Origin: a bacterium
GTDB taxonomy: Bacteria > Bacteroidota > Ignavibacteria > Kapaibacteriales > Kapaibacteriaceae
Reading direction: 5' to 3'
Assembly (NCBI GenBank): GCA_020050895.1
Contig: JAGVJW010000249.1
Location: forward strand, 1-12,398
Length of the DNA: 12,398 nucleotides
A model generated the notes under the pieces. The model ran no database searches. It was given only the letters and a program-made list of their open reading frames with translations, and was not told where the DNA came from. Below are positions 1 to 5,287 of this stretch, piece by piece; within the stretch, counting starts at the first letter, position 1; the number at the start of each line of letters is the position of its first letter. Made by a program: the position numbers and the translations under genes.

Positions 1-286
1 ACTCCTCTTCTGTGTACTTGGGCTTTTCGACGAAATATTCAAGAAAGCTCAGCTCATACACTCCGGAGTTATCCTCGATCGGGAAATTCGATTGGAATGC
101 ACGTTGCAAGCCGATGGTGCGCCGTTCATCGGGCAGCACTTCTTCCTGAATAAATTCCTTAAACGAATCGATCTGGATGCCCAGCAGGTCGGGGTATGTA
201 GAGTGTTTGGCAACGTTGCCAAACGTCACCCTTTCACGCAATCTCTGCAGAGGCAATTGATACAGGGGGGAATCCTGAAGGGTCAT
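1..286 (-). CDS. rpoB: RNA polymerase beta subunit, N-terminal fragment (cut by window edge)
   Basis: This is the start of the beta subunit of DNA-directed RNA polymerase, the catalytic-core subunit that with beta' forms the active-site cleft. Translating the minus strand from the ATG at 286-284 gives 95 codons, opening MTLQDSPLYQLPLQRLRERV, and the frame is still open at the window edge. The stretch containing HSTYPDLLGIQIDSFKEF, followed by a residue run containing NFPIEDNSGVYELSFLEY and KPKYTEEE, is the conserved RpoB N-terminus (protrusion domain). The next upstream in-frame stop is at 362-364 and no other ATG or GTG lies between, so the start is well supported. No Shine-Dalgarno sequence is visible upstream; the leader there is T-rich. 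It follows rplL by about 105 nt, the usual rplL-rpoB order, and is presumably cotranscribed through a hairpin in the gap. Confidence 0.96.
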   Translation of the reverse strand, partial: MTLQDSPLYQLPLQRLRERVTFGNVAKHSTYPDLLGIQIDSFKEFIQEEVLPDERRTIGLQRAFQSNFPIEDNSGVYELSFLEYFVEKPKYTEEE

Positions 287-349
287 AAGAGCACTTAAAA
301 ACGTTAGAACTCGGGGAATCGAACCAGTGAAATAGAAAAGGTAAATACT

Positions 350-376
350 CCGGAACGACGTTCAACGCCGTTCCGG
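350..376 (-). terminator. Hairpin between rplL and rpoB, likely attenuator
   Basis: A perfect 8-bp inverted repeat, CCGGAACG at 350-357 and CGTTCCGG at 369-376, encloses an 11-nt loop. It begins about 15 nt after the rplL stop codon in transcript direction. What follows in the transcript is only moderately U-rich (AGTATTTACCTTTTCTATT), so a full intrinsic terminator is doubtful. In E. coli the rplL-rpoB gap holds a partial attenuator and an RNase III site that lower rpoB expression relative to the ribosomal proteins; the same role is inferred here. Confidence 0.55.
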
Positions 377-391
377 GTTGTTCCAGCTTAA

Positions 392-769
392 TTACTTGAG
401 CGTAACCTTGGCACCAGCTTCTTCAAGCTTCTTCTTGATGGCCTCTGCTTCATCCTTAGGCGCCGCTTCCTTGAGGACCTTAGGTGCACCCTCAACAGCA
501 TCCTTGGCTTCCTTCAGTCCGAGGCCGGTAATCTCTCGCACAACCTTGATGACGTTAAGTTTTTGCGATCCTGCATCAGTAAGCTCTACGTCGAATTCAG
601 TCTTCTCTTCCTCAGGTGCAGCCGCTGCAGCCACAGGTCCGGCACTCATCATCATAGGCGCTGCTGCCGTTACTCCAAACTTCTCCTCAAGAGCCTTCTT
701 GAGATCCGAAGCTTCGAGAAGTGTAAGACTTCCAATCTTCTCTACAAGTTCTTCAACAATTGCTGACAT
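392..769 (-). CDS. rplL: 50S ribosomal protein L7/L12
   Basis: L7/L12 is the multi-copy stalk protein of the large ribosomal subunit. It recruits and activates translation GTPases such as EF-Tu and EF-G. The 125-residue product has the expected three parts: an N-terminal dimerisation domain (about 1-35, MSAIVEELVEKIGSLTLLEA), an Ala/Met/Pro-rich hinge (about 36-55), and the globular C-terminal domain (about 57-125) with the conserved NVIKVVREITGLGLKEAKD stretch. A TTG four codons upstream is also in frame, but the ATG at 769 is preferred because GGAG sits six bases before it and the protein then starts as in relatives. It lies downstream of rplJ after a 133-nt spacer carrying a heptamer tandem repeat, and upstream of rpoB. 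The L10-L12 pair forms the stalk base and stalk. Confidence 0.98.
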   Translation of the reverse strand: MSAIVEELVEKIGSLTLLEASDLKKALEEKFGVTAAAPMMMSAGPVAAAAAPEEEKTEFDVELTDAGSQKLNVIKVVREITGLGLKEAKDAVEGAPKVLKEAAPKDEAEAIKKKLEEAGAKVTLK

Positions 770-810
770 TCTGTTCTCCAAATTTTTGTTTGTAATTCTG
801 TTTCTTCTTT

Positions 811-894
811 ACTTGGCACCTGGCACTTGGTACTTGGCACTTGGCACTTGGCACTTGGCACTTGGCACTTGTTACTTGGCACTTGGCACTCGGC
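811..894. repeat. Tandem 7-bp repeat (ACTTGGC)x12 in the rplJ-rplL spacer
   Basis: Twelve head-to-tail heptamers run in unbroken phase from 811 to 894 on the plus strand, consensus ACTTGGC. Eight units are exact. Units 2 (ACCTGGC), 3 (ACTTGGT), 9 (ACTTGTT) and 12 (ACTCGGC) vary by one or two bases. The array ends about 9 bp short of the rplJ stop codon and about 40 bp before rplL. In the transcript it reads as repeated GCCAAGT. The unit is not a multiple of three and the array lies outside any real gene; open frames across it are accidental. The units are not self-complementary, so it is not a simple hairpin. A related, inverted partial copy lies at 3518-3547. Confidence 0.95.
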
Positions 895-902
895 CCTCCG
901 TC

Positions 903-1424
903 TTAAGCCGCCTTCTTCGCCACTTCTTCAATAAGCATAACAACATCGCGCATTACTGCATTGATGCTGCCGTGAATACCAGAAATGGGTGCATGTATGC
1001 TTCCAATAATGGCTGAAATCATGTCTTCGCGTGTTGGGAGTTCCGACACGGCTTTCAGTTGAGAGCCATCGAAAACCTGTCCTTCCACAACTGCCAGTTT
1101 GAGCTTGGGTTTTTCTCCCTTATCAAAAAACTGACGGATGATCTTGGCAGGGGCGATTGCATCTTGTGCTCCAAAAACCAGCGCCGTCTGTCCGAAGAGT
1201 TTCTTCTCCTCTATTTCGTAGCCGCCAATTTCAGCAAGCGCACGCAGGATCAAGGTATTTTTTGCAACCTTGATGCCAACGCCCTTTTCCCGCAATACCT
1301 GACGGAATGCTTGGTCTTCCGCCACGGACATGCCGGTAAAGTCTACAAAGTACAGGCTCGATGCTCTGCGGATTCTACCCACGAGATCCGTAATAACTTC
1401 CTGTTTCTTATCCTTCGTTACCAT
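903..1424 (-). CDS. rplJ: 50S ribosomal protein L10
   Basis: L10 anchors the L7/L12 dimers to the large subunit near L11 and 23S rRNA, forming the stalk base. The 173-residue product is of normal length. Residues about 1-125 form the rRNA-binding domain, with typical L10 features at ASSLYFVDFTGMSVAE, LREKGVGIKVAKNTLILRAL and GQTALVFG. The C-terminal part (about 135-173, ending MLIEEVAKKAA) is the helix that binds L12 dimers. The ATG at 1424 is supported by GGAG four bases upstream. It follows rplA after 118 nt, a spacer long enough to hold an autoregulatory leader, and precedes rplL. L10, usually as the L10-L12 complex, is known to repress its own operon in many bacteria; whether this happens here is inferred only. 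Confidence 0.98.
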   Translation of the reverse strand: MVTKDKKQEVITDLVGRIRRASSLYFVDFTGMSVAEDQAFRQVLREKGVGIKVAKNTLILRALAEIGGYEIEEKKLFGQTALVFGAQDAIAPAKIIRQFFDKGEKPKLKLAVVEGQVFDGSQLKAVSELPTREDMISAIIGSIHAPISGIHGSINAVMRDVVMLIEEVAKKAA

Positions 1425-1542
1425 ACGGCTCCGATGTTGAAATGATGTAGTTCCCTATTCAATCGCACGAATGCGGTTAGAAGCTGAACGAGGAACGTGC
1501 GTAATAGTCAGTTGTTACCCGCTTATAGTCGCGAGATGTTTG
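1425..1542 (-). promoter_or_regulatory. rplA-rplJ spacer, possible L10 autoregulatory leader
   Basis: This 118-nt spacer is long for an otherwise tightly packed operon (rplK-rplA gap is one base). In transcript sense it holds a 6-bp stem, CGCACG pairing with CGTGCG (plus-strand arms 1464-1469 and 1496-1501), closing a 26-nt internal region that could fold further, followed by an AGGGAACTAC tract before the rplJ ribosome-binding site. Position and size match the L10 leader, an mRNA structure bound by L10/L12. I cannot confirm the specific kink-turn and consensus by eye. Confidence 0.4.
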
Positions 1543-2241
1543 TTAGTGATCCGCTCCGATGGAATGCTCATCCACACGGACGCTTGGACCCATTGTGCTT
1601 GTAAAGTAAAGGCTCTTGACGTACAATCCCTTTGCTGAAGCCGGTCTTGCCCTCATTACTGTTGCAATAAAGACCTGTGCGTTTTCCGCAAGGTTTTCCT
1701 TCGAAAACGAACATTTGCCCACTGCAGCATGGATGTTGCCTGCCTTATCAACGCGAAATTCAATTTTACCTGCCTTGACTTCGGCAACAGCTTTGGCTAC
1801 ATCGAAGGTCACGGTGCCGGACTTTGGATTAGGCATGAGACCTCGTGGTCCAAGCACACGGCCGAGTTTACCAACATCACCCATAACGTCGGGTGTAGCA
1901 ATGATGATATCTACGTCTGCCCAGCCCCCTTGTAACTTTTCGATGTATTCAGAAAAACCTGCGAAATCGGCACCAGCCTCGAGTGCTTCCTTGTCTTTGG
2001 GACTCTTTGCAACCACGAGGACGCGTACACTCTTGCCAGTTCCGTGCGGAAGGGCAACAGTACCGCGGACGAGTTGATCTGCCTTGCGAGGATCGACACC
2101 TAGGTTCATGGCAATCTCGAACGACTCATCGAACTTCGCCGTGGCATTGTTCTTCACCAATTCAATTGCCTGCCGATATTCGAACGTCGTCTTTTTATTG
2201 TACGACTTCACTGCTTTTGCATATCGCTTATTCGATGCCAT
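1543..2241 (-). CDS. rplA: 50S ribosomal protein L1
   Basis: L1 forms the mobile L1 stalk of the large subunit, which helps move deacylated tRNA out of the E site, and represses translation of its own mRNA in several bacteria. With the ATG at 2241 the product is 232 residues, the family norm, starting MASNKRYAKAVKSYNKK. Visible family signatures are FDESFEIAMNLGVDPRKADQ, VRGTVALPHGTGK, and the strongly conserved GRVLGPRGLMPNPKSGTV near residues 125-145, followed by VDKAGNIHAAVGK. A longer frame reaches 2286 but would overlap rplK and lacks family support. The ATG follows the rplK stop by a single base, with GGAGGG five bases upstream, so L11 and L1 are probably translationally coupled as in other bacteria. 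Confidence 0.98.
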   Translation of the reverse strand: MASNKRYAKAVKSYNKKTTFEYRQAIELVKNNATAKFDESFEIAMNLGVDPRKADQLVRGTVALPHGTGKSVRVLVVAKSPKDKEALEAGADFAGFSEYIEKLQGGWADVDIIIATPDVMGDVGKLGRVLGPRGLMPNPKSGTVTFDVAKAVAEVKAGKIEFRVDKAGNIHAAVGKCSFSKENLAENAQVFIATVMRARPASAKGLYVKSLYFTSTMGPSVRVDEHSIGADH

Positions 2242-2242
2242 G

Positions 2243-2668
2243 TTAGCCCTCCACCGTAATACCCATCGAGCGGGCTGTTCCTGCAATCATGCTCACAGCA
2301 TGATCGAGATCGTTTGCGTTCAGATCAACCATTTTGATTTTAGCAATTTCCTCGAGCTGAGCTCTGGTAACACTTCCAACCTTATTCCGGTTGGGTTCTG
2401 CAGATCCTTTTGCAATGCCCGTAAGTTTTAATAACAGGACAGGGGCAGGGGGCGATTTAACTTCAAAGACAAAGCTCTTATCACTAAAAAATGTTACAAC
2501 AACAGGGAGAATCATCCCCTGCTGTTTCGTTGTTTTTGCATTGAACTGTTTAACGAATTCCATGCCTGCAAGACCTCGTTGTCCGAATGCAGGACCAACG
2601 GGCGGAGCCATTGTTGCTTCACCAGCCTTGATTTGGAGCTTAAAACTCCCCATGACTTTTTTTGCCAT
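2243..2668 (-). CDS. rplK: 50S ribosomal protein L11
   Basis: L11 binds the GTPase-associated region of 23S rRNA (helices 43/44) at the stalk base and takes part in factor binding and stringent-response sensing. The 141-residue product has normal length. The N-terminal domain has KLQIKAGEA and the proline-rich loop PPVGPAFGQ (residues 22-30); the C-terminal RNA-binding domain carries VKSPPAPVLLLKLTGI, NRNKVGSVTRAQLEEIAK and the closing GTARSMGITVEG. One oddity is LAG at residues 33-35, where most bacterial L11 proteins have V-N-I before MEF. The ATG at 2668 has AAGGA five bases upstream. It lies 53 nt after nusG and one base before rplA. Confidence 0.98.
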   Translation of the reverse strand: MAKKVMGSFKLQIKAGEATMAPPVGPAFGQRGLAGMEFVKQFNAKTTKQQGMILPVVVTFFSDKSFVFEVKSPPAPVLLLKLTGIAKGSAEPNRNKVGSVTRAQLEEIAKIKMVDLNANDLDHAVSMIAGTARSMGITVEG

Positions 2669-2721
2669 GTGTTCCTTTCGTGGTCAACGGCGGAGTAATC
2701 CACCTCCCACACTAATGATGT

Positions 2722-3288
2722 TTAATGATTCTCGAGTTCAACTTGGTGGAAGTCCAGTTCTATCGGCGTTTTGCGCCCGAGAATACCGACCTCAACTTTG
2801 AGCTTTTGTTTTTCGACGTTAATTTCTTTTACAGTTCCGGAGAAATTCGAAAATGGACCATCAACAACTTTCACTGGATCGCCCTCTCGGAAAGCTGTTT
2901 CGACCGTTGTGATGTCCTTACGCTCTTCAACGCGTCCCAGTATTCTATCAACCTCATCTTTTTGCAGGGCCTGCGGCTCCGTTTTGGTACCAACAAAGCT
3001 CACAATCGATGGAAGGGATAGAATGATTTCTTTAAGCCGTTTGTCGAGAGTGCATTCAATAAGAATGTATCCCGGCAGAAAATTTTTCACCTTTGTCCGA
3101 CGCTTCCCATTCCGAACTTCATACACCGTTTCTTGTGGTATCACAATGCTCATAACGCGGTTCTCCATTCCAAGCCTGGTCATTTCAAGCTCGATTGCCG
3201 TTTTAACCTTTGCTTCGTGTCCGGTAAAGGTTCGAACAGCATACCACTTGGGCTCAAGTACAATGGAGTGTCGCGGATCTGCAATCAT
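2722..3288 (-). CDS. nusG: Transcription termination/antitermination factor NusG
   Basis: NusG binds RNA polymerase beside beta' and beta, suppresses or modulates pausing, and links polymerase to Rho or to the ribosome through S10. The 188-residue product shows the NGN domain from about residue 14 (KWYAVRTFTGHEAKVKTAIE) through FLPGYILIECTLDK and PSIVSFVGTKTEP. It ends in a KOW domain near residues 134-165 (FREGDPVKVVDGPFSNFSG), as in canonical NusG and without the long insertion of some lineages. The ATG at 3288 has no obvious Shine-Dalgarno sequence, but it lies only 18 nt after the secE stop, so coupled translation is plausible. Gene order secE-nusG-rplK is very widely conserved. A NusG paralogue such as RfaH is unlikely in this context. 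Confidence 0.98.
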   Translation of the reverse strand: MIADPRHSIVLEPKWYAVRTFTGHEAKVKTAIELEMTRLGMENRVMSIVIPQETVYEVRNGKRRTKVKNFLPGYILIECTLDKRLKEIILSLPSIVSFVGTKTEPQALQKDEVDRILGRVEERKDITTVETAFREGDPVKVVDGPFSNFSGTVKEINVEKQKLKVEVGILGRKTPIELDFHQVELENH

Positions 3289-3306
3289 GAAGTGGATCGG
3301 ATAGTC

Positions 3307-3489
3307 TTAGAAAATAAAATTCATTGCAGCAGTCGTGCCCTGGTCTATCACAAACACAACAGCGGTAATGATCAAACACGTCACGATAACAACGATAGTA
3401 CTCTCGCGCAGTTGGTCTCGTGTGGGCCACGACACCTTGCGCATCTCTTTGTTGACATCGATAAAAAACTGCTTCGTCTTGTTCAACAT
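3307..3489 (-). CDS. secE: Preprotein translocase subunit SecE
   Basis: SecE is the small clamp subunit of the SecYEG channel in the cytoplasmic membrane. With the ATG at 3489 the product is 60 residues: an amphipathic N-terminal helix with the conserved FIDVNKEMRKVSWPTRDQL (about 9-27), then one transmembrane segment (about 30-52, STIVVIVTCLIITAVVFVI). This is the short single-span SecE form. A longer frame starting at 3540 runs through the repeat-bearing leader and gives a non-SecE extension; the ATG at 3489 is preferred because AGAGG lies seven bases upstream and the protein then begins as in relatives. It is the first protein gene of the cluster, 74 nt downstream of tRNA-Trp, so it may share a transcript with the tRNA array. 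Confidence 0.96.
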   Translation of the reverse strand: MLNKTKQFFIDVNKEMRKVSWPTRDQLRESTIVVIVTCLIITAVVFVIDQGTTAAMNFIF

Positions 3490-3517
3490 TTCATTTTCCT
3501 CTCTCAAAAGCCTTTTG

Positions 3518-3547
3518 CAAGTGCCTGTTGCAAGTGCCAAGTACCAA
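3518..3547. repeat. Inverted partial copy of the heptamer repeat in the secE leader
   Basis: Plus-strand units CAAGTGC (3518-3524), CAAGTGC (3531-3537) and CAAGTAC (3538-3544), followed by CAA, are the reverse complement of the repeat at 811-894. The 17 bases at 3531-3547 are an exact reverse complement of 827-843. It sits between tRNA-Trp and the secE ribosome-binding site, so it is non-coding on the preferred secE start. Confidence 0.85.
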
Positions 3548-3563
3548 TCTCTCTTCGTCTCTG

Positions 3564-3636
3564 CAGGGGCGGCAGGGATCGAACCCGCGGCCTACGGTTT
3601 TGGAGACCGTTGCTCTACCAGCTGAGCTACACCCCT
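3564..3636 (-). tRNA. tRNA-Trp (anticodon CCA)
   Basis: The minus strand folds into a 73-nt cloverleaf. The acceptor stem AGGGGTG pairs with CGCCCCT (one G-T pair), with discriminator G. The D arm contains AGCTCAGCTGGTAGAGC, the anticodon stem ACGGT/ACCGT encloses loop CTCCAAA with anticodon CCA, and the T arm carries GGTTCGATCC. A1-U72 and G73 match bacterial tRNA-Trp identity. The 3' CCA is not encoded. It lies five bases downstream of tRNA-Thr and directly before secE. Confidence 0.97.
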
Positions 3637-3641
3637 AAGGG

Positions 3642-3714
3642 AGCTGATGACCGGGATTGAACCGGTGACCTCCACCTTACCAAGGTGGTGCTCTACCATC
3701 TGAGCTACATCAGC
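3642..3714 (-). tRNA. tRNA-Thr (anticodon GGT)
   Basis: A 73-nt cloverleaf on the minus strand. Acceptor stem GCTGATG pairs with CATCAGC, the anticodon stem CCACC/GGTGG encloses loop TTGGTAA with anticodon GGT, and the T loop is GGTTCAATCC. The discriminator base is T rather than the A of E. coli tRNA-Thr. CCA is not encoded. It is 14 nt after tRNA-Gly and 5 nt before tRNA-Trp, so the four tRNAs are probably cut from one precursor. Confidence 0.97.
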
Positions 3715-3728
3715 AGCTTCGTTACAAG

Positions 3729-3801
3729 AGCGGGAGACGGGACTCGAACCCGCGACCAACAGCTTGGAAGGCTGTGACTCTACCAACTGAGTTACTCCCG
3801 C
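3729..3801 (-). tRNA. tRNA-Gly (anticodon TCC)
   Basis: A 73-nt cloverleaf on the minus strand. Acceptor stem GCGGGAG pairs with CTCCCGC, the anticodon stem ACAGC/GCTGT encloses loop CTTCCAA with anticodon TCC, and the T loop is GGTTCGAGTCC. The discriminator is T, normal for bacterial tRNA-Gly. CCA is not encoded. It follows tRNA-Tyr by 24 nt. Confidence 0.97.
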
Positions 3802-3825
3802 GCTTTTGGTCGCATACCTGCCACG

Positions 3826-3908
3826 TGGGCAGGGAAGGATTTGAACCTCCGTAGGCATTCGCCAGCAGATTTACAGTCTGCCCTCGTTGACCGCTTGAGT
3901 ACCTGCCC
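3826..3908 (-). tRNA. tRNA-Tyr (anticodon GTA)
   Basis: An 83-nt type II tRNA on the minus strand with a long variable arm (around TGGCGAATGCC), as expected for bacterial tRNA-Tyr. Acceptor stem GGGCAGG pairs with CCTGCCC, discriminator A. The anticodon stem GCAGA/TCTGC encloses loop CTGTAAA with anticodon GTA. CCA is not encoded. It is the first gene of the tRNA array, preceded by a candidate promoter. Confidence 0.97.
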
Positions 3909-3925
3909 AAAAACGTCAGAGCCGA

Positions 3926-3956
3926 CAAACTTACTGGAAGTTTGGGGAATATTCAA
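3926..3956 (-). promoter_or_regulatory. Candidate promoter for the tRNA/secE transcript
   Basis: On the minus strand TAAGTTTG (plus-strand 3926-3933) matches the Bacteroidota -7 box TAnnTTTG exactly, with a TTG 20 bases upstream (plus-strand 3954-3956) at the -33 position. Transcription would start near 3920, about ten bases before tRNA-Tyr. The -7 box overlaps one arm of a perfect inverted repeat, CAAACTT (3926-3932) and AAGTTTG (3938-3944), which could instead be a weak hairpin after carA. The rest of the 114-nt carA to tRNA gap shows nothing else clear. Confidence 0.5.
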
Positions 3957-4022
3957 GAAATCACGGCATAATCAATAAATCGCTTGAGACGGGTCTTTAT
4001 GAATCCCACCATTTTCCCCGAA

Positions 4023-5150
4023 TCAGCTCTTGAGCATCATCTCTACAAAGTCCCTGAATAAATAATCGGAATCGTGAGGGCCGGGACTGGCCTCAGGGTG
4101 ATACTGGACGGCAAATGCCGGAGCATCGGAAAGTGCTATGCCCGCACATGTGTCGTCGTTGAGGTTCACATGCGTCATCTCAACATTTCCAGGCAGCGTT
4201 GTGTGGTCAACAGAGAAGCCGTGGTTCTGTGATGTAATCTCAATCTTACGAGTCTTCAAATTCATAACAGGATGATTTGCCCCACGGTGGCCGAATTTCA
4301 GCTTGTATGTTGTAGCCCCAACCGCAAGCGCCATTATCTGATGCCCAAGACATATCCCAAAAACGGGCTTCTTGCCAAGCACTGATTTTACGGTCCGAAT
4401 TCCACTCAGAACAGCGGCAGGATCGCCCGGACCGTTGCTAAGAAATACTCCATCGGGATTGTAGCTCAGTATCTCATCCGCACCTGTGCCGGCAGGAACT
4501 ACGGTTACATCGCACCCATATGCCGTAAGCCTTCGCAGGATGTTTCTCTTAATCCCAAAGTCTATAGCTACAACATTGTACCGATGCTCTATTTTGTACT
4601 TCGCGTATCGGAATTCTTCTGCAGATGCCTCCTGCCATTGATATGGCTGCAGCGCAGTAACCCGATTTGTGAGGTCTGTTCCCGTCATCGGAGAAACCTG
4701 CCGTGCACGCTCTACTAATTCGTTACCGTCAAGGTTCTCACCATGCGCTATCACACACCGCATGGCGCCTTCCTGCCTGAGTATCCGAACAATGTGCCGC
4801 GTATCAACACCCTCGATTCCCGCAATTCCATGCATTTCAAGATATTCTTGAAGGGGGCGATTGGCACGGTAATTCGAGACTACGCGCGATAACTCGTGTA
4901 CAACGATTCCCGCTGCCTGTATATGGGATGATTCAACATCGTCGTCGTTTACACCGTAGTTACCAATATGAGGATACGTAAACGTAACAACCTGCGAACA
5001 GTACGAGGGATCGGTCAGGATTTCCTGATACCCCGTCATCGCTGTATTAAAAACGAGTTCTCCCGTGCATTCCGCGCCGATGGCGCCTATGGCATCACCC
5101 GCTATGATCATTCCATTTTCAAGTGCAAGGAGAGCTGGAACTCTGGACAT
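4023..5150 (-). CDS. carA: Carbamoyl-phosphate synthase small (glutaminase) subunit
   Basis: CarA hydrolyses glutamine and channels ammonia to the large subunit CarB, which makes carbamoyl phosphate for arginine and pyrimidine synthesis in the cytoplasm. The 375-residue product has normal length. The N-terminal CPSase small-chain domain (about 4-135) shows GELVFNTAMTGYQEILTDPS and YPHIGNYGVN. The class I glutamine amidotransferase domain (about 190-370) has FLSNGPGDPA, the nucleophile elbow GICLGHQ with Cys267, and the His351/Glu353 pair in QYHPEASPGP, so the catalytic triad is intact. The ATG at 5150 lacks a Shine-Dalgarno sequence and has an A-rich leader. No carB is adjacent; its upstream neighbour is a divergent HNH gene and downstream is the tRNA array. 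Confidence 0.98.
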   Translation of the reverse strand: MSRVPALLALENGMIIAGDAIGAIGAECTGELVFNTAMTGYQEILTDPSYCSQVVTFTYPHIGNYGVNDDDVESSHIQAAGIVVHELSRVVSNYRANRPLQEYLEMHGIAGIEGVDTRHIVRILRQEGAMRCVIAHGENLDGNELVERARQVSPMTGTDLTNRVTALQPYQWQEASAEEFRYAKYKIEHRYNVVAIDFGIKRNILRRLTAYGCDVTVVPAGTGADEILSYNPDGVFLSNGPGDPAAVLSGIRTVKSVLGKKPVFGICLGHQIMALAVGATTYKLKFGHRGANHPVMNLKTRKIEITSQNHGFSVDHTTLPGNVEMTHVNLNDDTCAGIALSDAPAFAVQYHPEASPGPHDSDYLFRDFVEMMLKS

Positions 5151-5184
5151 GTAGTGATGTTTTTAAATGCGAAAAAAGTTTATG

Positions 5185-5270
5185 CAAAAATACCGTTCGA
5201 TGAGTTATGTTTATGCTGTAAGGAGTATTTGCCTTCAGTAGTAACGTTACTCATCTTCGCGTTGATTATA
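5185..5270 (-). promoter_or_regulatory. Candidate carA promoters in the carA/HNH divergent gap
   Basis: The 137-nt gap between carA and the divergent HNH gene holds two minus-strand candidates. TATTTTTG (plus-strand 5185-5192) fits the Bacteroidota -7 box TAnnTTTG and would give a leader of about 28 nt, though no -33 TTG is seen at the right distance. A perfect TATAAT (plus-strand 5265-5270) has a weak -35-like CTGGCA 18 bases upstream and would give a leader of roughly 105 nt. I see no convincing plus-strand promoter for the HNH gene. Confidence 0.35.
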
Positions 5271-5287
5271 CCCGCCCAGCGGCGGAA

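Noticed and set aside
811..894. CRISPR array
   Set aside because: Units of 7 bp are head to tail with no spacers, and no cas genes are in the window; it is a simple tandem repeat.
378..1016. Long plus-strand open frame with a repeated LALGTWY-like peptide
   Set aside because: It runs antisense through rplL, the heptamer array and rplJ; the peptide repeat is only the 7-bp array read in frame.
2242..2286. N-terminal extension of L1 starting at 2286
   Set aside because: It overlaps the end of rplK, has no family similarity, and the ATG at 2241 has a strong GGAGGG site.
3490..3540. N-terminal extension of SecE starting at 3540
   Set aside because: The extra 17 residues come from the repeat-bearing leader; the ATG at 3489 has a good ribosome-binding site and gives the usual SecE start.
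3592..3928. Minus-strand open frames across 3592-3928
   Set aside because: They run through four clear tRNA genes, and their peptides are translated tRNA arms (for example VAQLVEQRS-type strings).
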